DNA from: Gnomoniopsis sp. IMI 355080
Taxonomy: Eukaryota > Ascomycota > Sordariomycetes > Diaporthales > Gnomoniaceae
DNA length: 52,933 nucleotides
Assembly (NCBI GenBank): GCA_027946555.1
Contig: JAPEVC010000236.1
Location: forward strand, 1 to 52,933
Reading direction: 5' to 3'
Position numbers and translations under genes: made by a program. The first letter of the stretch is position 1, and each line of letters starts with the position of its first letter. Under the pieces are notes generated by a model. That model searched no databases and was not told the DNA's origin. It saw only the letters and a program-made list of their open reading frames with translations. Shown here in pieces: positions 43,219 through 52,933 of this stretch.

Positions 43219-44618
43219 GGTGGCGAGTGTGCTGGTGTTTGTACTAGACCTAATGCCCAGAGAACAGGGCAGGCAGGGTAGGCAGTCACTAGGTCTCTTT
43301 TGGTGGTGTTGAGGAATCAACTGTGCTGGAAAGGGGAAACGGACCCGGAGCCCGGTAGGCCGGAGACGGAGACGGAGACCGGAAGGGTGGATGTGTTGTT
43401 ACGTACTTGTAGAATTCGCATCAGATCGCCAGGAACAGATGGACTTGTTGGGGTTGTGCACGGGGCAGGCCTTACCGACACCCTACTACTATGTACATGG
43501 TAAGTACTGTACCTTGTGTTCGGGATTCATTCTGATTCGTCAACACAAAGGGTATGTATATACTATATAGTACTAAATAATGTGTACCGCTCGCTGGTCC
43601 ACCCGATGTGATACTGTCAATGAGGTGGAAACAATGTTGCATACTTATACATCCACATAGTATGTGTCGAATATACAAGTATGTAGTCGTAGAGGATGCA
43701 TGTACTGTACATGTACCTAGGTATCTACTGCATAAGGTAGCATACGGGTCAGCCGGACCAATTCTGAAGCCGACCGAGCCGACTTCTTTTCTTTCGGGTG
43801 GATCCTTTCAAGCATGACATGCGTCCGAGTCTTCCGCTGCCAACTGCCTGTTCCCCAGATTTCTAAGGATACAAGTGTCTAATTGCAAGTAGTGCGTCCA
43901 AAAGAGAAAAATAGTTGACGTCGTTCATCTTGGCTCCCTCGAACGCCATATGCCTGTGGAGAGGAGGATACAGTGTACTACTTACTTACTTATTTACTTA
44001 CACAATCATTCGGTATTCTCTTTGTCTTTTTTTCCCCAACGGTTATCACACTTGAAGCATTTTGCTTTATTTCTAGAATAGTGTAGCTCTAGTATATACT
44101 GTAATTGACCGTAATCCCTTGGTTTCTTTTGCGTGACGTGCCCCGCTGTCACAGACACGCACACACACACACTGTATGCTGTGTCTGCTTCCTTCTCTCG
44201 GGTTCCTTCCCGGGATTTCACGGAGGCCCACCAATCAGATGGCAGTCCAAGCCTCCCCCCGTCATGCATATGCCAAATTCCCATATCAGCTCCAAATTTC
44301 TCTGCCACGCCTTTTTATTGCCTGGCCCTTTCCCTCGCCTCCCTCTCGAGAACAATCCCCCGGACTTTGCCCAACTCCTCCTCCTACCAAAGGACAATTC
44401 TACATATCTTGAATAGCGCGTTTATTTGACGGCTCGTTGTCGTCAGATGAACCTGCAATCGCGCATTTCTTTTTCTCTCCGTGTAAGGCTCAGTCCCCCT
44501 CCTCCCGCCCCGACGCGTCCTTGCCCGAGTCGGCCCCGATGACTGTACATTGATTGTTCGCTAACTGTCGTACTTGGCCCCTGCGCTCTAGTCCCCTCCT
44601 CCGAAAGGCTTCACCTAA
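43219..44618. promoter_or_regulatory. 1.4-kb divergent intergenic region, ERG8 / PPR gene
   Basis: Promoters of ERG8 (-) and the PPR gene (+) lie here. It contains TGTACCTAGGTATC near 43713, a TACTTACTTACTTA run near 43980, a short CA repeat near 44160 and a CCAATCA box at 44231. The last 300 bases before the PPR gene are strongly pyrimidine-rich. No gene seen. Confidence 0.6.
44231..44237 (+). promoter_or_regulatory. CCAATCA box
   Basis: A match to the CCAAT site bound by the fungal HAP/CBF complex, which controls many respiratory genes. It is 388 bases upstream of a mitochondrial PPR protein. One box alone is weak evidence. Confidence 0.35.
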
Positions 44619-47600
44619 ATGCCTGGATCCATCTACAACAACCTATACGCGAGTTTCATCCGTTCTGGATTCACAAAATCCTTCACCCAAGGTTACGCAC
44701 AGAGTGTCGTAGCCGCCACCCATCCCCATGTTTTAAACTCCCAGCATCGCCCTTCGTTTGCCGGTCGAAAGCGCCAGACCACCACTCGTCTCGGCCGTCT
44801 CCAGCAGCTGCAGAGTGCCTTTCACACCAGTGCTCACCACTCTGCCACACTCCCTGTCGAGCACCGGCACGAGAAGCTCACCACCAACCATGGAGGCCTC
44901 GACGCCTACTTTGAGAGCCTGCAGTCCAAGGATGCCGCCGCTCAAGATGCTCAAGGCGAAGAGGATGAATGGGTCCAGTTCCAGTTCCAGAACCGCATAG
45001 AGTGGAAGCCTTCCCCGGCCTCCGTCCTTCTGGGCTCAGATGGGAAACCACTCGACAAGCACCTTGCCGATGATGGCCTCGCCGAGTCCGTCTTATCTTC
45101 GGAACACGAGCACGCTGCCCTGGCCCAAATCGACGCCGCCCTTTCCCACGAGATCGAAGCTCGCAATGCGTCAGAGACCCTGCACGACAAGCACGCCGAC
45201 CACGTGACGTCCGGGAGGATATCGACGCCAGTCGCTGACGTTCTTTCCGCACCTGTATCGCGAGCCCACACGCCCGTCAGCCTTGCTCGATCAGCCACGC
45301 CACCCGTCGACCCCCAGTCCCAGAGCTATGCCAACCACCTCACCAAGCTCTCCGAGACTGGTCGCTATGCCGAAATTCCCGCCGTGTTCGAGGCCATGTT
45401 GGTCGCAAACATCAAGCCCTTGGCGACTTCATACAATGCACTGCTCATGGCCGCGATTCATCTTCCCTCCGAGAAGATCGAAATCGTCTGCAAGGCTCTC
45501 GATGTCTATGCCGACATGTTGCGCCGCAAGGTCAAACCTGACAGTGACACCTACAATATCCTTGTGGGTCTCTTGGCTGCTCGCTCCCTGGAAGTCTCGT
45601 CGCTCAAGAAGCGACTCGAGGACAAGCGCGCTCGCTATGGTGGCATGGAGGAGCCTGGCAAATTCATGTTGGCCTCCACCGAGCTCGAGCATGCCATCTT
45701 GTGCGAGGATGACCGTTTGGACTTGGCCATGAAGCTTTTCAAGACTTCCGCCAGCCTGCAAAGAGATGCTTTCTCTTCCGAGACGTACCATCAACTCATT
45801 TCTGCTTGTGCTCAGGCTGGTCGTGTCAACGACATGCTCGCACTCTATGAACATATGGAGATGCACAAGGCCGTCCCCTTCGCTGCCATGTTCCCAGCTA
45901 TGATAACAGCCTTTGCTAATTGCGGTGATCTTGTCAGCGCTGTCGAATGTTACAACGAGTATCGCACCCTGGCCATCGCGAATGACAAGGGCGACGTCTC
46001 ACTTCATGATCGTCTCGACGCGCAGGTTTATGCTGCTGTCATCAATGCCTATGTCATCTCCGACAAGCTGGATGGTGCTATGAAGTTCTACAAGAAAATC
46101 GTGCAAGAGTATGACGTACGAGCTTCTGACGTCAAAGATGCCATCATCAGTCTTGGATTCGTCAAGGGTCTACAACACCGTCACATCTATCACGAAGCAC
46201 TTCGCTGGGCTCAGGCAATCGAAAATGAGTCCCGAGCTCAGTCTATGGCTGAGCTGGCTGTGACTGCCGCTGACAGCGGAGACAAATCCACCGCCGTCGC
46301 TGCCTTTGCCAACCTGCCAATGAACTATGATGAAGTGGCCACCCCTGCAATGGCTCTGATGGCCATGAGTGTTCGCCACGGCAACGTGACCGAGGCATAC
46401 CATTATTGGCAGTTCCTCGCCAATCCTGAAGTTGCTGTTGATTCCTCATTCATCGAGCCCACTGCAATGTTTGCTGTTGCGCTCATTGGCTCGGGCCAGG
46501 TTTTGGAGGGCTTGAATGAGTCGGACATGATGTTCGGCAGGATACGACAGTACCGCCCAGATGATGAGCACCTCGCTGCCGAAGTGGAGGAAGGCATCGA
46601 CTTTGTGGCTCGCTACATGACTGCCCGCGGTATAGCAGACCCTCGGGAGTTGGCCTCTCACACGTCTGCGCCTACTCCAAGCTTTGTCACTTCACCATTC
46701 GAAGCAAGTGTTTCAGTTTCGAGCTACGAGGATACCTTTGATCCCTACGCACACAGTACGGATTTCAAGGGATCGGCTGTCATTTCTGATGAGCTTGAGG
46801 GTGCCCATGGTCGTAAGGGTCCCAAGCTCAACGACGCCCTCGCCCGATTTCGCAACATGCGCCGAGCTGGTCGTCACCCGCGTTATATAACCTATGCTAA
46901 GCTCATCTCGGCTGCCGCGCGCGAAGGCAAGATGGATACCTGCATGGATATTCTCAATATGGCTCGAACCGATGTTCCCCTCTTGGCTCAATATGCTGTT
47001 GTCCGCTACGGCTGGTCTTCCATTCTCGACGCCATGGTTGGTGCGTGCCTCAACCTTGGTCGCCGGGCCCAGGCTGAGCAGTTCCATCAAGAGCTCTTGG
47101 ACATGGGCGCTGCGCCGTCTGCCAACACCTATGGACTGTACATCACTACTCTCAAAGAGACCGCCAAGACATTTGATGAAGCATCCGAGGCCGTTAAGAT
47201 TTTCCACCGCGCCAAGTCCGAGGGTGTAGAACCCAGCTCATTCCTTTACAATGCACTAATTGGCAAGTTGGGCAAGGCCCGTCGCATTGATGACTGCCTA
47301 TTCTACTTTGCAGAGATGCGTGCGCTGGGGATCAAGCCGACCTCTGTCACTTATGGTACCATTGTCAACGCCCTGTGCCGAGTATCCGATGAGAAGTTTG
47401 CCGAAGAGCTCTTCGACGAGATGGAGGGTATGCCCAATTACAAGGCTCGGCCTGCGCCCTATAACAGTATGATGCAGTTCTTCTTGACCACCAAGCGCGA
47501 CAAATCCAAGGCTTTGTCATATTACGGTCGCATGAAGGCGAAGGGAATCGCGCCGACTTCGCACACCTACAAGCTTCTGATCGACACCCACGCGACACTG

Positions 47601-48161
47601 GAGCCTGTTGATATGAAAGCCGCCGAGGCCGTTTTGGATACCATCAAGGCAAACGGCAAACCCGAGGCTGTGCACTACGCCTCGATGATACACGCTCGTG
47701 GCTGCGTCTTGCATGACATGGCAGGTGCTCGCGAAACATTCAGACAAGTCATCAACGATCGGTCCATACCTGCCTCTGCTTGTCTTTTCCAGGCTCTTTT
47801 CGAGAGTATGGTTGCCAATCATTGTGTGGGCGAGACTGAGCCCTTATTGGCGGAGATGCGTCGCTGTAAAGTTGATCTGACTCCATACATCGCCAATACT
47901 CTCATTCACGGTTGGGCCTCGCAGGGCAACATTGCCCGAGCTGAGGACATCTATGGCGCCGTGGGGCGTGAACGTCGTGAGCCTAGCACTTACGAGGCGA
48001 TGACACGCGCATACCTTGCCTTCGAAGAGCTACGCGACAAGGCCAAAGACGTGGTCAACGAGATGATGGGCCGCGGATACCCTGGCGCAGTCGTAGGCAA
48101 GGTTGTCGAACTTCTGGGTGGTGGTGAGCAGGAGACTGCTGCCGTTCCCGTGGTGGTATGA
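44619..48161 (+). CDS. mitochondrial pentatricopeptide repeat protein, Cya5-like
   Basis: Single-exon gene of 1180 residues from the ATG at 44619. The first ~80 residues contain no Asp or Glu but many Arg, Lys, Ser and Thr (PSFAGRKRQTTTRLGRLQQL), a clear mitochondrial presequence. PPR motifs of ~35 residues follow, for example TSYNALLMAAIHLPSEKIEI, DTYNILVGLLAARSLE, ETYHQLISACAQAGRVNDML, NTYGLYITTLKETAKTFDEA, FLYNALIGKLGKARRIDDCL and VTYGTIVNALCRVSDEKFAE. Size and layout fit the ascomycete Cya5/Pet309 group, which binds COX1 mRNA and activates its translation for cytochrome c oxidase. The exact orthology is a judgement; another large mitochondrial PPR protein is the alternative. Confidence 0.85.
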   Translation: MPGSIYNNLYASFIRSGFTKSFTQGYAQSVVAATHPHVLNSQHRPSFAGRKRQTTTRLGRLQQLQSAFHTSAHHSATLPVEHRHEKLTTNHGGLDAYFESLQSKDAAAQDAQGEEDEWVQFQFQNRIEWKPSPASVLLGSDGKPLDKHLADDGLAESVLSSEHEHAALAQIDAALSHEIEARNASETLHDKHADHVTSGRISTPVADVLSAPVSRAHTPVSLARSATPPVDPQSQSYANHLTKLSETGRYAEIPAVFEAMLVANIKPLATSYNALLMAAIHLPSEKIEIVCKALDVYADMLRRKVKPDSDTYNILVGLLAARSLEVSSLKKRLEDKRARYGGMEEPGKFMLASTELEHAILCEDDRLDLAMKLFKTSASLQRDAFSSETYHQLISACAQAGRVNDMLALYEHMEMHKAVPFAAMFPAMITAFANCGDLVSAVECYNEYRTLAIANDKGDVSLHDRLDAQVYAAVINAYVISDKLDGAMKFYKKIVQEYDVRASDVKDAIISLGFVKGLQHRHIYHEALRWAQAIENESRAQSMAELAVTAADSGDKSTAVAAFANLPMNYDEVATPAMALMAMSVRHGNVTEAYHYWQFLANPEVAVDSSFIEPTAMFAVALIGSGQVLEGLNESDMMFGRIRQYRPDDEHLAAEVEEGIDFVARYMTARGIADPRELASHTSAPTPSFVTSPFEASVSVSSYEDTFDPYAHSTDFKGSAVISDELEGAHGRKGPKLNDALARFRNMRRAGRHPRYITYAKLISAAAREGKMDTCMDILNMARTDVPLLAQYAVVRYGWSSILDAMVGACLNLGRRAQAEQFHQELLDMGAAPSANTYGLYITTLKETAKTFDEASEAVKIFHRAKSEGVEPSSFLYNALIGKLGKARRIDDCLFYFAEMRALGIKPTSVTYGTIVNALCRVSDEKFAEELFDEMEGMPNYKARPAPYNSMMQFFLTTKRDKSKALSYYGRMKAKGIAPTSHTYKLLIDTHATLEPVDMKAAEAVLDTIKANGKPEAVHYASMIHARGCVLHDMAGARETFRQVINDRSIPASACLFQALFESMVANHCVGETEPLLAEMRRCKVDLTPYIANTLIHGWASQGNIARAEDIYGAVGRERREPSTYEAMTRAYLAFEELRDKAKDVVNEMMGRGYPGAVVGKVVELLGGGEQETAAVPVVV

Positions 48162-49745
48162 GGGTCGCCAGTCTTGGACCTGACTTTTTTTTTTTTACGC
48201 TTGATTTCCTTTGTGTCGCGTCTCTGATTTGCAAGCAAATCGTGGTTGATACCCCTTACTACGTATGGTGCGTAGGACATCTGTGAGGTATGGGTACAGG
48301 CGAGAGCACCATTTTGTCCCAGTGAATTCACGAACAGGGGGTTTCGAGCATACCGAGATGGACATGTCTGCTGTACTAATCCGGAATTTCCTTTTGTCAG
48401 GTTCGAGAGCGGTTTGTTATTTTCTCGGCGTTGGCATGGTACGAAATTGTTCGCATCGGCCGCGCCCACGTTAAATGCTGGCTAGGGATCAGGAACATGG
48501 AACAGGTTCACTGATCGCACGCAGGAAATGGATCAATGGGACTATGGTTAGTTTGGTACAGGGAAATTGCTCTTGAATTTGGTTTGGGACGAACAATGAA
48601 GCATGGCCTTCTGGCTGCTTCGTGAGGCGTAGCCTAGAGCCACGCATATTAGACACATCTCCACTCTGCATATAAAGGCAAAACAACATGGACATAGTTG
48701 AGACAAAGAAGATAGAGAGGGTATTGGCATTGGGAGGAGGTTATTGTGGGGGCTTGATCACCACTTGGGGAGGCTACTGGCATAGACCACGGCCAGGACC
48801 ACAGGCTTGGTGTGTGTTGGTGTGTTGCACGATACCCACAATGATGATCTTTGGGCGATTGTGTATGATAGACATGAGTAATGTCACATTTTTTATGTCC
48901 ACTACTGTGATCTTCTTTCATGCTTGTGGCTTAGAGGTTCATGAAAGCGTTACCAATGGTTTGCTCGTGTTCACCCACTTAAGATAAGTTTGCGGATCAA
49001 TAAATAAGAAGCAAACGCTCCGGCAAGCCTCGCTGGAGCATGTTAGCGTAGTCATCATCCTCCAAAGCCTGTCATGTCAATCTTGAAGGGGAGTGGCGAT
49101 AGGCTGCTGACGCCACAGGGCTCATTTTTGGTTTATCTTCCTCTGATCTTAATAGAAGAGTCAAATCAGTACCAATTGCTATTAGGAAGAAAATCAGCTC
49201 CAAGGAAAGAACTGAATTCGGTTGCTTGGCCTGGTGACTGCAAGGCCCAATCACCAAGTAGTCGACAGTTTACGGTCATCCAATCTCACTGCTAAGCCAA
49301 GGGACTTGAGATTTTAGTTTGTCTGATCTGGAGACTTCGACACACTCATGTGATTGTGCTAAGCAAAATGGATGGCCGCCATCTTCAATTGTGCCATGGC
49401 TGGCTGTGTTTATATATACATACATTTGCTCGCATCCACTCGGTTAGCATGTTGACGGATATCTGTGGTTACAGTATGGACATAATATCACTACCTCTGG
49501 AGTCAAGTTTCTTTAGTCTTTTTTCTTCTTTTTTTTAAGAAAAAAAGGAACCAAAAAAATCCAAGGACTATGAGTAAGTCACGAAGAAATCACCGCCTCT
49601 ATGGAAATCTGCTCCGAAATGGTATTTGTCAAGTACACCTTGCCAAAGCAGACCTTTCCAACAAAACAAATCGCGAAACAGGAACGTTCCCATTTATTGG
49701 CGAAGGGTTGATTGCACCGCAAAGACATCTCGTCTGCAGATCGCA
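48162..49745. other. gene-poor spacer
   Basis: It opens with a T-rich run at about 48184-48197 just after the PPR stop. An ATG frame at 48688-48987 (99 codons) with TATAAA 17 bases upstream shows no motif and is not called. An A/T homopolymer region near 49515-49560 can fold on itself (T8-A2-G-A7). No gene recognised. Confidence 0.45.
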
Positions 49746-50193
49746 ATGGTAGTCATGGACTATGATCCAGAAAGACCTTATCTTATTTGGGACAACGCTC
49801 ACCCTGAACGAATCGATGATCTCGGGCCGCGCAACATCGTATTCAAGAACAGTTCAGAATCTACACCCAAGGAGCCTCCTCGACCCAGGTCTTTGAGAGA
49901 ACTTGTGGGGTTGGATCCGAGCTTACGGTTTTTTTTTTGTTGACGCTTCCCTCTTACCAAGTGGTCATACTCCACGGAACTGTGCCAGCTTTGACAATGA
50001 CCGTCTGAGATTGGGATCAGGTTCACAGTTGGTGGCCTTTTCGCGCCATCAGTTCCCCGCTGGTTATATCACCAGGGCATATTCAAGGGGATGTGATCAG
50101 GAGTTTGAAAATTTATAGGAAGATCAAGATGACGATCATTACGAGGAATGGTTCTTAGAACACATGGGCAACCGCCGCTCAGGTTGTCACTGA
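49746..50193 (+). pseudogene. broken reading frame of unknown family
   Basis: A frame from the ATG at 49746 (MVVMDYDPERPYLIWDN) runs with sensible composition to a T10 run near 49929-49938. There it ends within two codons. One base less in that run would carry it on in the next frame (VDASLLPSGHTPRNCASF) to a TAG at 50116-50118. Past this stop, the same frame stays open and acidic (EDQDDDHYEEWFLEHMGN) to TGA at 50191. Two separate breaks suggest a decaying gene; a sequencing error in the homopolymer would explain only the first. I do not recognise the family. No intron with good borders removes both breaks. Confidence 0.45.
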
Positions 50194-50314
50194 CATTGGC
50201 CTAGGCATGAGCACGTCTTCACACAGTTGAAGCCTGCATTTGAAGCCGAACAAGACCAAGTCAAGTACTAAACGCTGATATTTCCAATGAAATAAGCACC
50301 GCTGCTACATTGGC

Positions 50315-52747
50315 CTATGCGATGTTGAACTCTCCAGCTGTGTCTTTGCCCATCTTCCTAATCATCTCCTGCATCCTCCTCCTTGCAGCCTCCTCATCTA
50401 CATTCCCACCAGCAACCAGATCATCATCCAAGTCCCCTCCAAGCTTCCTCTTAGTACCCACACCGCCGCCAAGACCCTTGGCCATCGCTATAGACTTATG
50501 TGTTCTCTTTTGCACGCCACCACCAATGCCCCCGGGTGCCTCACGCAACCCAAAACTCTTTGCTGTATGTCCCAGGTGCAATTGTGACATGTCAAACACT
50601 TCACGCTCCTCCTTGACATGTGTCGCATACGCGCGAATGTGCGACCGAAATCCCTGTCGTCCGGCGTCGAGCAGGCTTGATCCAGTTGCGCCCGTAGGCA
50701 TCTTGGGCTTCGCGGAAGCAGGTGTGGACTGAGCACCTTTCTTCCCGCCCTTACCCGCAGGCCCCTTGGTGTGGGGGCCGCTATTGGTGGTATCCGAGGC
50801 AAGTAAGCGTTGCTCTATCGATAGCTGGAGGGCTTCGGCGCGGGCGTGGGGAGATTGCTTTGGCTGCTGCTCCTCGTCTTCGTCGCCGCCACCTTTGCTC
50901 GAGTCTTTGGGTACCTCAACGGGCGTGGCGAAGCCGCGTTGAAGAATAGTCTCATATGATTGAGCGGCTGCTGGCGGAGTTGAAGGCAGCATGGAAATAT
51001 AGGCTTCTTCGCATCCGGGAAGCAGGAACAGGGCAGCTTTTCCAGGGCGACCGGCACGTGCTGTTCGTCCGATTCGATGAACGTGATCAGCAATGGCGAA
51101 AGCGGGGTCGTATTCGACGACCAACTCGACGGATGGCACGTCTAGACCTCGAGAGGAGATATCGGTTGTGATGAGGACTGCAGGCTCTTTGCATGTTGCG
51201 AACGAGTGAAGCGTAGATGTTCGTGTTTGTTGGTTCAATGAGCCGTGCAGTTTGTGCAAGAGGATGGTCGGGTTGGCGGGAGAAGTAATGTATGTCGCCG
51301 GATGGACGGTAGGGGGCAAGGCCGCAGGCTTCCTCTCCTTGTCCGAGTCCGACAGAGATACTTCTGGCGGGGACTTCAAGGGCTCTGTGGACTTGAGAAG
51401 ATCATAGTGAAAGTCCACGGAATCGGCACAGGAAATAAAAATGATGGCCTTCATCACTGACCCTTTCCGAGCAAAGGCGTCCTTCAAAAAGGCTATGAGC
51501 GTGACCAGTCGCAATTTTGCAGGGACGACCACGTATGTCTGCTTCAGCTGAGCTGGTGCAGCAAAGACTGCCTCGTTGGCATCTTGCGTGTCATCATCCT
51601 TGCTGGCGGTGATGTGGATTGCGTCATGCAAACTGATTTCACCCAGCTTCTGGACGTTCATCTTCATGGTTGCGGAACAAAGGACAGTCACTCTTCTCTT
51701 TGGCAAGGCTTTCCCCAACTCGACGCCGTCCTTGTTGGTGGTCTTCAGGGGGTCCTTCCTGATGGTGGCGACAATTTGCTTCAGGTCCTGTTCGAAACCC
51801 ATCTCCATCATGCGGTCTCCCTCGTCGAGGACTAGCCACCTCACAGTCCCCACGTCGAGCATCTTTGTATTGTCGAGGTGATCGGTGAGACGTCCAGGCG
51901 TCGCAATGAGAATGTTACAGCCTTTCCTGATGCGAGCTTTCTCGGAATGCTTGCTCTCACCACCCATGACCTGAGTGCTCACAATCCAAGGGCAGCATCT
52001 GAGGAGCTTTTCCAGCACGACTGAGATCTGTTTGCACAGTTCGCGCGTTGGGGCCAAGATGATGGCAAACAAGCCTGAGTTTCTGTGCAAATTGGTGCCG
52101 GTATTTGAAGCATCGTCGTTGCGAGTGAGAGCGAGTATTCTTTGCACGATGGGGAGGAGATATGCCAGCGTCTTTCCCGAGCCTGTCTGCGCCTGCAAGA
52201 AGGCGTCGTCGTCGCCGTTGACCAGCTGCGGTATAGTGTTCTTCTGTATCGAGGTCGGGGCCTTCATCTCGAGCTTTGACGACAAGTGGTGGGCTATCCT
52301 CCGCGACAAGCCCAAGGCATGGAAGTTGGCAGCCTCTTCGGTAAGAGGGGCATTGGATGGTCTGGCGGGCTCGACCTCGACCGCGGGTTTCTCGTTGTCA
52401 AAGACAGTTTTTGCTTCGGGATTGTAGGAAAAGAGTTTCGACGAGACCTGGAAACCCCGGGCCTGGTCGCCAGGACGTGGTGTAAAAGCCGGACGGTCAC
52501 CATTGTGGTCGCCGGTGCGGCCGCTGGGATCGATCCTCTGCCTTTTCGATGGACGATGGTCGTTGGAAAAGTCTGTGGGCTCGGCGTTGCCTCCAGTGGC
52601 CGGAGTCTGGGGCTTGTCACCGCCGGCGTCCCTCTTTTTTGCTCTTCTCCGGTCCCGCCATGTTCCTCCGACGTACTTGACCTTCTTGATAGCTGGACCG
52701 CTCCCCAAGGGTGCGAGGTTGAGCACAAGATCGTCCATAATGCTCAT
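50315..52747 (-). CDS. DBP7: ATP-dependent RNA helicase Dbp7
   Basis: Single-exon gene of 810 residues starting at the ATG at 52747 (MSIMDDLVLNL); a second ATG three codons on is possible. The N-terminus is basic (KKVKYVGGTWRDRRRAKKRD). The Q-motif region is FHALGLSRRIAHHLSSKLEM, then Walker A AQTGSGKT, PTRELCKQ, TPGR, DEGDRMMEMGF (the DEGD variant known for Dbp7), CSAT, TDISSRGLDVP and HRIGRTARAGRPG. The C-terminal extension ends with a QEMIRKMGKDTAG-like helix. Dbp7 is a nucleolar helicase acting in early 60S subunit assembly. Length and order are normal for the family. The 186 bases upstream to the window end hold its promoter. Confidence 0.96.
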   Translation of the reverse strand: MSIMDDLVLNLAPLGSGPAIKKVKYVGGTWRDRRRAKKRDAGGDKPQTPATGGNAEPTDFSNDHRPSKRQRIDPSGRTGDHNGDRPAFTPRPGDQARGFQVSSKLFSYNPEAKTVFDNEKPAVEVEPARPSNAPLTEEAANFHALGLSRRIAHHLSSKLEMKAPTSIQKNTIPQLVNGDDDAFLQAQTGSGKTLAYLLPIVQRILALTRNDDASNTGTNLHRNSGLFAIILAPTRELCKQISVVLEKLLRCCPWIVSTQVMGGESKHSEKARIRKGCNILIATPGRLTDHLDNTKMLDVGTVRWLVLDEGDRMMEMGFEQDLKQIVATIRKDPLKTTNKDGVELGKALPKRRVTVLCSATMKMNVQKLGEISLHDAIHITASKDDDTQDANEAVFAAPAQLKQTYVVVPAKLRLVTLIAFLKDAFARKGSVMKAIIFISCADSVDFHYDLLKSTEPLKSPPEVSLSDSDKERKPAALPPTVHPATYITSPANPTILLHKLHGSLNQQTRTSTLHSFATCKEPAVLITTDISSRGLDVPSVELVVEYDPAFAIADHVHRIGRTARAGRPGKAALFLLPGCEEAYISMLPSTPPAAAQSYETILQRGFATPVEVPKDSSKGGGDEDEEQQPKQSPHARAEALQLSIEQRLLASDTTNSGPHTKGPAGKGGKKGAQSTPASAKPKMPTGATGSSLLDAGRQGFRSHIRAYATHVKEEREVFDMSQLHLGHTAKSFGLREAPGGIGGGVQKRTHKSIAMAKGLGGGVGTKRKLGGDLDDDLVAGGNVDEEAARRRMQEMIRKMGKDTAGEFNIA

Positions 52748-52933
52748 CTGTCGGTAGTTGGTATTGTCGTCGATGCTTCGTGGGATGGAGGTTGGCAAGG
52801 GGCGCAAAGAGAGAGGAACGAGGTGGGAAAATTGAAGGCATTGGGAACAAAATAAAGTGGGCCGCACTGATTATCGATAAGACCTCAGTCAAGAGGAGAG
52901 CAGGGGTGCCTCCATCTGTCCAACACCCACCCC

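Noticed and set aside
48688..48987. 99-codon ATG frame with a nearby TATAAA
   Set aside because: The sequence has no family features and the opposite strand is equally open. The TATAAA is only 17 bases from the ATG, too near to serve as a promoter element for it.

Overview
The window is nuclear DNA of a filamentous ascomycete (Pezizomycotina, most likely a Sordariomycete). Genes are single-copy and eukaryotic, with short GT-AG introns of about 59-145 nt. CTGAC/CTAAC-like branch sites are visible in several of them. Spacers carry TACCTAGGTA-type motifs, and the products are typical of moulds. I recognise eighteen protein genes and see one probable broken gene. I found no tRNA, rRNA, CRISPR array or intact transposon. 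All splice models were made by eye from reading-frame continuity and family motifs.

Left part (1-14.2 kb): an AT-rich, RIP-like edge and about 1.7 kb without a gene, then mostly conserved genes. These are an Asa1-like WD40 protein (-), a large Zn(II)2Cys6 regulator with a long leader and an unplaced first exon (+), a HAD phosphatase with a 17-nt first exon (-) divergent from a TTC1-like TPR protein (+), and a cysteine-type sulfatase (-).

Middle (14.2-32.8 kb): gene-poor and accessory in character. It holds a small single-pass membrane protein, a secreted GMC oxidoreductase resembling the cellobiose dehydrogenase flavodomain, a SIRT5-like sirtuin, a multi-exon DUF3712-type membrane protein, an F-box protein, a 2-oxoglutarate/Fe(II) oxygenase and a secreted FAD oxidoreductase. 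Three unrelated redox enzymes lie within 14 kb, but no polyketide synthase, peptide synthetase or terpene synthase is present, so this is not a standard biosynthetic cluster.

Right part (32.8-52.9 kb): dense housekeeping genes. Three act in ribosome production (Nmd3, Esf2 and Dbp7). The others are a chromodomain protein, an aldehyde dehydrogenase, a small protein with a degenerate CRIB-like motif created by splicing, phosphomevalonate kinase (Erg8) and a 1180-residue mitochondrial PPR protein resembling Cya5. A decayed reading frame lies between the PPR gene and Dbp7.

The most interesting points are the sirtuin with two in-frame starts that could give mitochondrial and cytosolic forms, the splice-built CRIB-like motif, the stand-alone CDH-type flavoenzyme, the solitary chromodomain protein, and the frame broken at a T10 run.
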